Translations under genes and position numbers: made by a program
Assembly: GCF_905220365.1 (NCBI RefSeq)
Contig: NC_061151.1
Location: 2,536,197-2,600,196 of the forward strand
Source of the DNA: Vanessa cardui
Taxonomy: Eukaryota > Arthropoda > Insecta > Lepidoptera > Nymphalidae
DNA: 64,000 nucleotides
Direction: 5' to 3'
Shown: positions 12,801 through 21,100 of the stretch, piece after piece
Position numbering within the stretch: position 1 is the stretch's first letter
How the letters are laid out: every line of letters begins with the position of its first letter
Notes under the pieces: generated by a model
What the model was told of the DNA's origin: nothing
Database searches by the model: none
The model's input: the letters and a program-made list of their open reading frames with translations, nothing else

Positions 12801-13262
12801 TTGGGCTTCTCGGATCAAGAGGGACCAGGAATCCACGTCATATACATTGGCTTCCACTGCTCGGTGAGCGCGGATTAACCTTTCATTTCCCCAGTCCTGT
12901 TAAAGCATTTAACATATTATCAGTATGATAAAACCACGCACATATTTTTCCTTTACCAATTCATATGTCGAGATAATTTTTTAAAAAACATTAATTAATA
13001 AAAATCCTAGCGTGCAGCTTATACTTGTTAACTTTCAGAAAGGATATTTTATGTAAATTGAATTTATTTCGAATGATAATTCTTGGTAGAATCTGTAATC
13101 TAAGCCGGTGGTAGCTTTAAATTTAATACAAATCAGTAAAACGTTTATTTTGGTATTGTATCCACATTTCAAATATACCACTAAATATCTACAGTACAAT
13201 AAAGTATATAGTATCAGGTGTACAAAAAAACTTACGATCTCTGCGCTTTCATCCGCCGTCAT
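643..13262 (-). CDS. su(f): Cleavage stimulation factor subunit 3 (CstF-77 / suppressor of forked), 3'-truncated by window edge
   Basis: CstF-77 is the HAT-repeat scaffold of the cleavage stimulation factor, which binds the GU-rich element downstream of poly(A) sites in the nucleus. Eleven exons join in frame with GT/AG borders: 13236-13262, 12705-12896, 12030-12062, 7640-7737, 6951-7104, 5909-6002, 5103-5242, 4127-4318, 2809-2946, 1416-1558 and 643-800, giving 456 residues. Diagnostic stretches are EKMAQAYDFALDKIG, GSYAENQKISAVRKVYQRAV, YMNARRVAKELE, SEDTALVARRVMFAIEQCLL, YMKFARRAEGIKSAR and ALMEYYCSKDKNIAFRIFEL, close to animal CstF-77 as I recall it. The window holds the HAT-N half and much of HAT-C. 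The C-terminal part, including the CstF-64/CstF-50 binding region, is off the left edge. It is divergent with Lsm2. The start ATG at 13262 is followed by MTADESAEI and a consensus donor. Confidence 0.96.
1416..1558 (-). CDS. su(f): CstF-77 exon 10
   Basis: Codes VHQVYTRYLDMEDTEPTLAY then VQYMKFARRAEGIKSARTVF and KRAREDP, residues 357-403; the split codon 404 (AG|G) is Arg. Acceptor ctcaccag, donor GTAAGG. This is a highly conserved HAT-C segment. Confidence 0.95.
1751..1972 (-). repeat. SINE-A copy 2
   Basis: A SINE-A copy lacking the GGTTGGCGGACG part; a T-run passes directly into GGGCCACCTGATGGTAAGTG. It lies in CstF-77 intron 9. Confidence 0.75.
2361..2754. repeat. Minisatellite, five 79-bp units
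   Basis: Unit starts (ACCAGTAAGTTATCAATCAT) fall at 2361, 2440, 2519, 2598 and 2677, exactly 79 bp apart. Units 2-4 are almost identical; units 1 and 5 have diverged, as expected for array edges. Each unit contains a short CAGTAA...TTACTG inverted pair. The array lies in CstF-77 intron 9, about 55 bp past the exon 9 donor. Confidence 0.95.
2809..2946 (-). CDS. su(f): CstF-77 exon 9
   Basis: Codes residues 311-356: DSNAARLFSDEAAAVYERAT, then a segment ending HADYEESRLHYNK. Phase 0 at both ends. The acceptor is taag and the donor GTACGC. The exon is clearly richer in G+C than the flanking intron. Confidence 0.95.
3047..3466. mobile_element. MITE family M2, copy 1
   Basis: About 420 bp, bounded by GCTATTTGAC and the inverted GTCAAATAGC. 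The left end is worn compared with the copies at 15966 and 18181. It carries CACGTG at 3172-3177 and TGACGTCA at 3276-3283, spaced as in the other copies. It lies in CstF-77 intron 8. Confidence 0.85.
3686..3946 (-). repeat. SINE-B copy, head lost
   Basis: Body and tail of the tRNA-headed SINE-B (minus-strand tail GGCTGTTGTTGTTGTTG). The head stops at the B-box-like TTGAACCC and runs into a Helitron-like end (TCATCAAATTCGGTTCAGCG). The joint could be a nested insertion or a rearrangement. Confidence 0.8.
4127..4318 (-). CDS. su(f): CstF-77 exon 8
   Basis: 64 codons, residues 247-310, from VELWKKYITWERSNPL through SAKLLQEKG. Acceptor cctag, donor GTAAG. Its G+C-rich codons contrast with the introns. 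Confidence 0.96.
4480..4690 (+). repeat. SINE-C copy 1
   Basis: A tRNA-derived SINE with a B-box-like TTCGATTCCCGGCC and a tail ending GGGATCAGAGTAATGTATGT. The A-box end is degraded. It lies upstream of exon 8 in CstF-77 intron 7. Confidence 0.75.
4755..5047 (-). repeat. SINE-B copy
   Basis: Full length on the minus strand: head with GATGGCCCAGTGGTTAGAAC, B-box GGGTTCAAACCC, body and tail GGCTGTTATTGG. It lies in CstF-77 intron 7, its head 55 bp from exon 7. Confidence 0.9.
5103..5242 (-). CDS. su(f): CstF-77 exon 7
   Basis: Codes ERMAMERSREYMNARRVAKE, then LETVTRGLNRN and PNVDREEMKQ, residues 201-246. Acceptor tttctag, donor GTTTGT. The split codon with exon 6 (G|CT) is Ala200. Confidence 0.96.
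5608..5818 (-). repeat. SINE-A copy 3, truncated
   Basis: Begins with a T-run and GGTATAGGTTGGCGGAC and ends at AACAATACTGA, lacking the distal part. It lies in CstF-77 intron 6, about 90 bp from exon 6. Confidence 0.75.
5909..6002 (-). CDS. su(f): CstF-77 exon 6
   Basis: Codes VYQRAVITPIIGIETLWKDY then IAFEQGINTII, residues 169-199 plus one base. Acceptor tttttag, donor GTAAG. Confidence 0.96.
6506..6655 (-). repeat. SINE-A fragment, degraded
   Basis: Matches the SINE-A block around GGCGGACG / CATATGGGCCAC with many changes. It lies in CstF-77 intron 5. Confidence 0.6.
6951..7104 (-). CDS. su(f): CstF-77 exon 5
   Basis: Codes EKMAQAYDFALDKIGLDIHA then a segment ending VGSYAENQKISAVRK, residues 118-168. 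The leading G completes Lys117. Acceptor gttacag, donor GTAAAT. Confidence 0.97.
7178..7408 (-). repeat. SINE-A copy, diverged
   Basis: A SINE-A body with substitutions and small deletions, in CstF-77 intron 4, ending in CTACCACCAAG. Confidence 0.65.
7640..7737 (-). CDS. su(f): CstF-77 exon 4
   Basis: Codes LFQRCLMKILNIELWRLYLN then YVKETKCMLPTY, residues 85-116 plus two bases. Two acceptors are possible, 9 nt apart. The upstream one (ccag|TTG at 7738) is chosen because LFQ is needed after the micro-exon's VEK. Donor GTACGT. Confidence 0.94.
8005..8335 (-). repeat. Retroposon tail family D, copy 1
   Basis: A roughly 320-bp block recurring across the window; on the minus strand it ends in AATAAAGTTTATTTTGATTT with a TTTGA-rich tail. 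It contains AAGTAGATTCTACCGAGAAG and AGCTACCACCGGTTCGG. The tail suggests a LINE 3' end or a SINE using one; the family is unidentified. It lies in CstF-77 intron 3. Confidence 0.75.
10285..10632 (+). mobile_element. RTE-like non-LTR retrotransposon remnant (end of ORF2)
   Basis: Read on the plus strand with frameshifts, it gives EMRMLRGICGVTR, then IRGSLKVTPIAEKLRRLSWY, GHVMQRNEEHIVRMAL and GRGRPMKRWLDCV. These match the conserved C-terminus of RTE-type reverse transcriptase proteins (LRWYGHV...RGRPKKRWLD) as I recall it. Stops and frame changes make it a dead fragment, inserted in CstF-77 intron 3. A second tail lies at 20505-20660. Confidence 0.8.
11015..11156. repeat. Imperfect inverted repeat around GTCGCCC / GGGCGAC
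   Basis: Two arms of about 50 bp (11015-11068 and 11103-11156), each starting from GTCGCCCT and reaching GTGAGAAAGAGA. They face each other with several mismatches. It may be a small foldback element; no other copy was seen. CstF-77 intron 3. Confidence 0.6.
11841..11925 (-). terminator. Candidate intronic poly(A) site in CstF-77 intron 3
   Basis: On the gene strand, overlapping AATAAATAAA lies at 11925-11916, about 105 nt past the exon 3 donor. A GT-rich tract (GGGTGTCTGTGTTCAGACATG) then a T-run follow at about 11883-11841. Reading through the donor adds VSKMGKLIGCL and then TGA at 11996-11994. A signal, a downstream element and an in-frame stop in this order are what a premature 3' end needs. 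Vertebrate CSTF3 (intron 3) and fly su(f) use intronic poly(A) sites to limit their own expression. Use of this one is inferred. Confidence 0.5.
12030..12062 (-). CDS. su(f): CstF-77 exon 3, 33-nt micro-exon
   Basis: Exactly 11 codons, MKARNFEKVEK, residues 74-84, between acceptor tttgcag and donor GTTAGT. It fills the gap between IEQE (exon 2) and LFQRC (exon 4) expected from other CstF-77 proteins. Phase 0 at both ends, so skipping it would keep the frame and delete 11 residues of a HAT repeat. Confidence 0.94.
12705..12896 (-). CDS. su(f): CstF-77 exon 2
   Basis: 64 codons, residues 10-73: DWGNERLIRAHRAVEANVYD, then a segment ending FPTTGRYWKIYIEQE. Contains the family landmark DSWSLLIREAQ. 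Acceptor ttaacag, donor GTTAG. Confidence 0.96.
13236..13262 (-). CDS. su(f): CstF-77 exon 1 (coding part)
   Basis: ATG plus eight codons (MTADESAEI), then donor GTAAGT. Phase 0 into exon 2 without disturbing the reading frame. The N-terminus is short, as expected before the first HAT repeat. Confidence 0.88.
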
Positions 13263-13954
13263 GTCGGTAATATGTTATTGTCAATTATACAAAAGTAAAT
13301 AATACTACAACTAATCTAATAGAAGTGAAATTATTATATAAGCACTATTATGGGTTGAACTGAAGTTAAAAATACATTTTATTTAATTAAATATAAAATA
13401 AAATAAAGAATCTACACCGACGCCATGCACTTCAACGAACACAAATATGCAAATAAAATTGACATATGACAATACAATGACAGTTGCATAGAATATTATA
13501 AATTGGTGTTTGTAATAAATGGCTTCTCGAGAAAAAAAATGTTATTATTGTTGTTATTTCAAAATGAACTGTAACTATTGTAATATTTTTCTCATATTAT
13601 TTCATGTCAATATAAAATTATATTTTATTTATTTATTAATATAACTACAAACTAAACTCGATTTTAGGTGAAACTCGGTGAATTTGTATTATGCTGGAAA
13701 TGCTGGATGCTGAAATATTTAAATAACATAAATCCAATTGTTTTGAAGTTATAAACATCTGCCGATTTTTATTTAATTAAGTTTATTTAAAAAAAATTGG
13801 GACGCTATTTTTCACTCGGCCACAACCTCCTCATACATAAAACCTCATATATAATCTGTCTCATTTTCAGTTGTCAAAATACTGTCAGTTGTCATTGCAA
13901 ATTTATTTAATTTCTGTTTCACCATTGCCGCCCAGTGAATCAAAATAAACAAAA
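13263..13954. promoter_or_regulatory. Shared CstF-77 / Lsm2 divergent promoter interval
   Basis: 692 bp separate the two divergent start codons and must hold both 5' UTRs and promoters. The stretch is AT-rich with no repeat from the window's families. Near Lsm2, TTTTCAGTTGTC and CTGTCAGTTGTC (about 13866-13895) resemble the arthropod TCAGT initiator. No TATA box is convincing. Start sites are inferred. Confidence 0.55.
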
Positions 13955-14242
13955 ATGCTTTTTTACTCATTCTTCAAATCACTCGTAGGCAAAGATGTTG
14001 TGGTGGAGTTAAAAAACGATCTCAGTATTTGCGGGACGTTGCATTCCGTTGATCAATATTTAAATATAAAGTTGTCGGATATAAGCGTCATCGACTCGGA
14101 TAAATACCCTCATATGCTTTCAGTAAAGAACTGTTTCATTCGGGGTTCAGTCGTGCGTTACGTGCAGTTACCTGCTGATGAAGTAGACACACAGCTGCTC
14201 CAAGATGCGGCAAGGAAAGAAGCGACTGTCTCGACCAGATAG
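13955..14242 (+). CDS. Lsm2: U6 snRNA-associated Sm-like protein Lsm2
   Basis: An intact, intronless 95-codon reading frame. Lsm2 joins the Lsm2-8 ring, which holds the U6 snRNA 3' end in the nucleus, and the cytoplasmic Lsm1-7 ring, which promotes mRNA decapping. The Sm1 fold is visible at residues 11-44 (VGKDVVVELKNDLSICGTLH, then SVDQYLNIKLSDI) and Sm2 at about 57-72 (SVKNCFIRGSVVRYVQLP). The tail ADEVDTQLLQDAARKEA is the usual Lsm2 end, and the length equals the human protein as I know it. The start is MLFYSFFKSLVG, preceded by AACAAAA. It is head-to-head with CstF-77 and tail-to-tail with kanadaptin. Confidence 0.98.
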   Translation: MLFYSFFKSLVGKDVVVELKNDLSICGTLHSVDQYLNIKLSDISVIDSDKYPHMLSVKNCFIRGSVVRYVQLPADEVDTQLLQDAARKEATVSTR

Positions 14243-14328
14243 CCAACCTAACCTCTATGTTGATATGCGACCGTTGGTTTAAGGACTTAAAAGTGTTCGT
14301 TTATAAATTTAAGTGTAAGGCTTATGGA

Positions 14329-14334
14329 AATAAA
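14329..14334 (+). terminator. Lsm2 poly(A) signal
   Basis: AATAAA 87 nt after the Lsm2 stop codon, the first such hexamer on the plus strand. It implies a 3' UTR of about 100-110 nt. Confidence 0.7.
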
Positions 14335-14554
14335 TTTTATTAAGAACATGATCTGCATATATTTTTATCCTAATCATATAAAGTGTTATTGAGATTGAAA
14401 AAAACTATAAATTTTCTATTGGTTTCAGTATACCACAAACCAAATTTCAAATTAATTAAATTAGAAAAAGCTGCAATTACATTATTCAGTAATTAGCACT
14501 GTTAGATGGGCTTATTGAATGCAAATATATCATTACTTTTAATTATACACCTAT

Positions 14555-14560
14555 TTTATT
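14555..14560 (-). terminator. Kanadaptin poly(A) signal candidate
   Basis: AATAAA on the minus strand, 240 nt past the kanadaptin stop. Another AATAAA at 14795-14790 lies only 5 nt past the stop and would give an almost absent 3' UTR. With the distal signal the two convergent transcripts end about 200 bp apart. Confidence 0.5.
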
Positions 14561-14799
14561 TAATTTCCATCGTGTTTAATTACTTCTACTACTTTATGTT
14601 GTCCATGTCTATAGGCAAGCAGAAATGGCCTAAATATCATTACGTCCAAATAATTTAAATAATTTCTATGAAACCTGTATAGATTTTCACATGTAGCTTT
14701 TTAGTATTAGCAAATAATTAAAGATCCACTTTTATACAGCCTTAATTGTTTTTTTAATTTCAATAAAACCAATAAATTACTGTCAAGTTTTTATTACTG

Positions 14800-15103
14800 T
14801 TATGTTTCTTTTTCTTCTATTTCTGGCAGATCTCTGTCCGTTTCTTGGTCAAAATAATTATCAGGTACAACATAATTCTCTGGAGGTCTCATCGGACCGT
14901 ACATTTTCTTTTCAGTCTGTTCTTTTTCTTCTGTCTTTACTTCTGGCATACTATCTTCTAATTTTACTTCTTTCTTAACAGCAACTTCATCTTTAGATGG
15001 TTCTGGTTCTTCATCTGAGTCCATTTCTTCAACAAATTCTTCATCTTGTTTTGTTTCCTTCTTAACTTTTGGTCGCTTTTCTTTGTCCTCTTTTAATCGC
15101 AAC
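14800..15103 (-). CDS. Kanadaptin exon 10 (terminal)
   Basis: 100 codons and TAA, residues 532-631. Rich in Lys and Glu (KKEVKLEDSMPEVKTEEKEQ), then MYGPMRPPENYVVPDNYF. Acceptor ccttgtag. Low complexity but in frame with exon 9. Confidence 0.93.
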
Positions 15104-18100
15104 CTACAAGGAAAAACAAAGAACAATATTGCATATAGTTGTCATTTATAAACTTTTACCTAGATACTATATTGAAGAAACAATTAGTTTTACTTATGGA
15201 CAGTAATTAACTAGCATGGATTTTCTACTTGGATCAGTAGGGTTATTCTGTAAAAAGAAACTCGAATCTCATCTCAGGTCACGAGTGAAATGTCAAAATG
15301 TGACATTGAAATGCCATCAGTCTATAAGTGAGTTGTCAACAATACACGAGTGACATGTGAAGTGATATCTTACACAATTGTGCTGCTGGACTCCATATAA
15401 TGGATAGAATTTTAATAGTGTTAAAGAGATTCTTCAAATTCAATTAAAAATAAATTAAAAAATTATTAATTTATAAATACGAAATTATGCTGAAAATCTG
15501 AATTTAAAATTGTTTTAGTTTGAAGTACAGATATAATCAGGACACAGTATAGATATTTAGTTTTTATTTATCATTTTAAGGCAGGAAAATATAGTATTAA
15601 AGATCAATTCAATATTACTTTTTTATAATATCTGTAGCCGATTAGTCACTTGACTTTTTGGTGGTTATTAGTGGTTAACTTACGCACGAAATTATATGTA
15701 AAACATTTGAACTATATAGGGTTTTTGTTAATATTCAATTCAACACAAATTATTATATTTACCTTTTGCCATAAATAACAGAGTTGGTCTGTTTGACGGC
15801 CATCTTTGTGTCGTCCTTCTTAAGTAATGGCGGCGCGTTCGCAGGCCGTGCCAGCTCAGCCAGTCGCTGTGTTTTCGATAGCTCCGCTTTAAGCTTTTGT
15901 ATGCTCATCTATAAATAACATATATATTTTTTATTAATCATTAAATTAAGCCCTTAATGTTAATAATAGGCTATTTGACAATGCGAAAAATAAATTGTGA
16001 ATTATTGTAATCAGTGTAGATTATGAGTATAAAAATGGTTATTTAGTAACAAAACTTGAAAATAATACTTAATTTATTCAAAAATCAATAAATAAAAATG
16101 CATTTTTTCAGACGTTTGTCACGTGACACAAAACGCTCCTGATTGGCCGGGCTTATGATGAAGTCACTTTCTTGTAAACTTTGCTTCTCTACTATATGTA
16201 CCACAGATCAAAATACAGCAAAGTGACGTCACCGACCCCATTGCAGCACCATATTGTCTAAGTAGCGTTGTAATATATTATTTTTCGGCAAATATGTACT
16301 AGAAATAAAAAAAAATCAACTTTTACTGGGTTCCTTAACCTCTAAATAATATAAAATGGATTTTAAAAACCAGTCAAATAGCCTATTATAATGTAAATAT
16401 ATGTAAAACATGTAGCTATAAACACCACAATGAGGCTTGCTGAGTTATTTAATTCTCATCATTGAATAGATTAAAGAAATAATTGCAGTACTGGATCATA
16501 TGCTTGCCCTAGAAGAGACAATATTGTCTATTCCTCACTAGAATCAATAGGAGTATAAGCAAAACCCACTTTAAAATTTCAGGCCATATGACATTATTAG
16601 TTGTTACTTGGGTAAAATAATTAGTCTATATCCTTCTGTGGAGTTAAAATTTGTTTCATATCAAATTCGGTTTGGTAGTGAAAGAGCGACACAGACATAA
16701 AAATTCAATTGCTTTATTGACTTTGGCCTGAGACATAAACATCTGCAGTCTTGATAGGATACCAAACAACAGAAAGAATATAGCATGTAATAGTTTAACT
16801 TACTATTTGCTTTTTTTTCCTTTGTTAAATAATAAAGTGAATCAAGTGGGTGTGTTAAATAACAGTGTGACACATTGAAGCTGTATTCGGAATAACATGG
16901 TTAATTACAAGCTCATGTATTTTCTCCGTTCCTACGAACATAATAATAACATAGGCATAATAGGTATTTGTGTCAAGATAGGGGGTTGTCCATTAATCAC
17001 GTGAGGCATGAAAGGGGGGGGGGAGGGGTTTGATAAAAATCACGAAAATAACACAAGGGGGGGGGGGGGGGTCGTCTGTAGTAAGATATCTCGTGTATTT
17101 ATTTTTTCGTCTAATGCGCGATTTTTAAACAAATATGGTCCTTAATTTCAGAATAAAATAAGATTATACTTTATACCTGTATTTAAATTAAGATAATATT
17201 CAGAAAATTTTAAGATTCGTTTTAGGTACTAAAAATACACGTGATGTTGAGAAGGGGGGGGGGGTGGTCTTAAACCTCACTACGTATCACCAATGGGGGA
17301 GGGGGGTTAAAAAATGCTAAAAAAAGATCACGTGATTAATGGACAACCCCTAGAACACAAAAGTCTTGATCACAAAGATTATCTGTAAGAGAGTCAGTAG
17401 GATTTTACCTTCGTTTTAGATATTTCAGCCTTTTGCGCCATACTCTGTCCCTGTTTGCCCAGAGTACTCATGAACTCATCCAGAGCATCCTCCCCTTCCT
17501 TCGTCTCCTTTACTGGTTTATTCGTAGCCCTGAGGCATTCTAATGCTTTCTCTTCTGCGGATATCTTGTTTTCTATATCTGTTATCTGTTTTAGCTGTGG
17601 ACAAGGACATTAAGTTGGTTATCTTTGACTACACTTTATTATTAATTCAAATCAAAACATACTTTATTAAAGTAGACTTATACAAGCACTTCTGAATGAT
17701 TTAATAAACTATATTAATTGAAGCTACCACTGTAGAATGAAGATTCTACCGAGAAAAATCAGCAAAAAAATCAGTAGTTACAACATTCTCTACCCCTTTC
17801 AACATTTAAAAATATAATTGTCCTGAATTTCAACTTGGTTAAAAATAAAAAAAAATTGGTCTGTATGATATTATTACTTTTTTATTGTTCAACCCAAGAT
17901 AAGGTAAATGGCATCTATAACCTTGTACCCCTCTTTGGTTAACCATTGGCCAACGAAGTGGTTATACATTATATAAAAGATCTTTTAATTTTTTGATACA
18001 TATTTATTGTGCCGTATATGCACATAGATATTAAAGTAAACACTCAGTAAAGTTACATATTCTATGACTAAAATATTTCACATCTGTGTATCTCATATTC

Positions 18101-21100
18101 TTTGGCATATATCATGTATAAAAGTCAAAGCATTGCATATGTAAAACAGAGTGTCTATCAAGTGCGACACAGTCCGTATAATAGGCTATTTGACAATGCG
18201 AAAAATAAAGTGTGAATTATTGTAATCAGTGTATATTATGGGTTTAAAAATGGTTATTTACTAACGAAACTTGAAAATAATACTTAATTTATTCAAAAAT
18301 CAATAAATAAAAATGCATTTTTTCAAACGTTTGTCACGTGACACAAAACGCTCCTGATTGGCCGAGTTTATGATGAAGTCACTTTCTTGTAAACCCTGCT
18401 TTTCTACTATATGTAACACAGATTAAAATACAGCAAAGTGACGTCACCAACCCCTTTGCAGCGCCATATTGTCCAAGTAGCGTTTTCGCGCGTTATTTAA
18501 ATATAGAATTTTTAATATGATATTTTTCGGCAAATATGTACTAGAAATAAAAAAATCAACTTTTACTGGGTTCCTTAACCTCTACTAAATAATATAAAAT
18601 GGATTTTAAAAACCAGTCCAATAGCCTATTGTACCGTCTCGTTGATAAATCGTGAACTAATTAGTGTGTCTTTCATTATCCTCAACGTCAGCCCAGCAAT
18701 AATATAAAAAAATGTTTAAATAATCTTACAAGGTCATCGTAAGTCAGCGGTTTGCTGACTTCCTGTTCAACAGCGCCGTGCTTCTCCATCCTGGCCCGGC
18801 GTTTCTTCTCCACGCTGCCCGTTCGGTCCAGGAACGTGTCCTCATCAGAGTCGTAGTAGTCATCAGCGCTCCAGTCGCGTTGCTTCCTGCGTCGAGATTC
18901 TAAACAAGCAATCTAAGTGTCAGTTTGATGAAACCAATTCAATTAAAGTTTATTCAGATTTATTTGGTACATATATATAAAAATAATATGAGACAACATC
19001 ACATACATTACTCTGATCCCAATGTAAGTAGCTGAAGCACTTGTGTTGTGGAAATTCAGAAGTAATGACGGTACCACAAACACCCAGACCCAAGACAACA
19101 TAGAAAACTAATGGTAATCTATATCGACTCGGCCGGGAATCGAACCCGGGACCTCGGAGTGGCGTACCCATGAAAACCGGTGTACACACCACTCGACCAC
19201 GGAGGTCGTCAAAACATATAGTTGTGATCTACGGATTCACTCGTGTTTTAGGGGTCAGTCGTGATTTTAAGCGTCAAATTACCTTATGTATTTCCTTGGA
19301 GTTTAAGTTTACTTCATACCAGATTTAATTGGATTCGATTCAGTGGTTTGATCATGACACCGCAATAGATAGATATACTTATAGTTGCTTTACATTTATA
19401 ATACTTGAATAGATTATTTAATTCATCGCTAGATGGCGTTGCATCATACATCACACTTTTGAACAGGATTGTGAACTTTTGATATTTTATCTAAACATTT
19501 TAAATTTAGAATAAAATGAATACCATATATACCAACGAGTACTGTTATTGTAAAATGGTCGTTTATAAATACTTAAAATTCAAAACCACTTGCTGTACAT
19601 AATTATGTAACCGTATGTTTCATAACATAAAAGAAACCCCCCCCCCCCTACACACACACACTCACACATGATCAAAATCACTTACTGTATTTAAATATGT
19701 TACCGTATGTTTCATAACTTAAAATACCCACCCCTCCCCCCCCACACACACACTCAAAATTCAAAACCACTTGCTGTACATAATGTTACCGTATGTTTCA
19801 TAACTTAAAAGACCCCCCCCCACACACTCTCACACAAATATATATTTGTAACCTAAAAGCAATGGGTCAGCGACATAATTATGTTACCGTATGTTTCATA
19901 ACTTAAAATACCCCCCCCCACGCACACATGAATATATTATCGTAACGTAAAAGCAAAGTATCAGCATGTATCTGTATGGGGACTCACCGTGCTTGGCCTG
20001 TCGCAGCAGGCCTGCGCGATCTAGCAGGCGGCAGGCCTCCAGCGCGCACGCCACCACAGCATCCCTCTTCTTGCCGCGGTGGAGCGCCTCCGCGCGCACG
20101 CAGCCCCCCGCATGCTCCAGCGGCAGTTCCACCCTGCGACACGACACCGATTACACTCAACAACAGCCTGTAAATTCCCACTGCTGGGCTAAAGGCCTCC
20201 TCTCCCTTTGAGGAGAAGGTTTTGGAACATATTCCATCAATACCAATACGGGTTAGGGGTTAGTGGAATGCACATGTGGCAGAATTTCTATGAAATTTGT
20301 CAAATGCAGGTTTATTCACGGTGTTTTCCTTCACCGCTGAGCGCGTGATGAATTATAAAGACAAATTAAGCACATGAATCAGCGGTGCCTGCCTGGGTTT
20401 GAACCCGCAATCATCGGTTAAGATGCACGCGTTCTAACCACTGGGCCATCTCTGCTCTTATTCAATCGTATTCAATGATAATAAACTTGCACATGGATGT
20501 GTATGGGTTGGGTACGACCAAAGAAACGATGGATGAATTGTGTGAAAGACGATATGGCTGGAAAGAATTACTTGTGAGATGACGTCAAATGGGGAAGTAT
20601 GGTAAAGGACATTTTGCACCGATCTAAATTTGGAATAAGGGCAGGAGGATGATGACAGTGATGATGACTAAATATTTGCACAATAGTCAGAAATATTCCA
20701 CAACAAAATAACACATTAACCTAATATATCAACACAACACAGAGAGACTCATTTTATATGCACTAGGAGTAAGGATAAGCTTATAACGCCAAGTTTCCGA
20801 CTCCGCAAAGTCAATAAGTCCTTCTTGGGGCAAGGTAACCATTTCTATAAAAAAATTCCGCAGACATTTTTAACTTTGCGTCTTCGTAAATTCAAATCGT
20901 TTTTAAAAGATACATTGGTAAAAAAGGCGTATTATTCGATACATATGTAGATGTTGTAGATGATAAAAAAGCGTGGAGCTAATATCTGTTGACTTACACG
21001 CAGGATATATTAATTTAAATAACTGTATTAACTAACATGTTTTTATTTTTTAAATGTTGAAAAAGAATCGAATAGAATCTACTTCCCGAACCGGTGGTAG

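Noticed and set aside
13519..13650. Small frame MASREKKCYYCCYF in the divergent promoter
   Set aside because: AT-biased composition, no family match, sits between two promoters; chance frame.
18950..19208. tRNA gene suggested by A-box and GGTTCGATTCCC B-box (also SINE-B heads)
   Set aside because: The sequence after the B-box does not close an acceptor stem and continues into a body shared by many dispersed copies; these are tRNA-derived SINEs.
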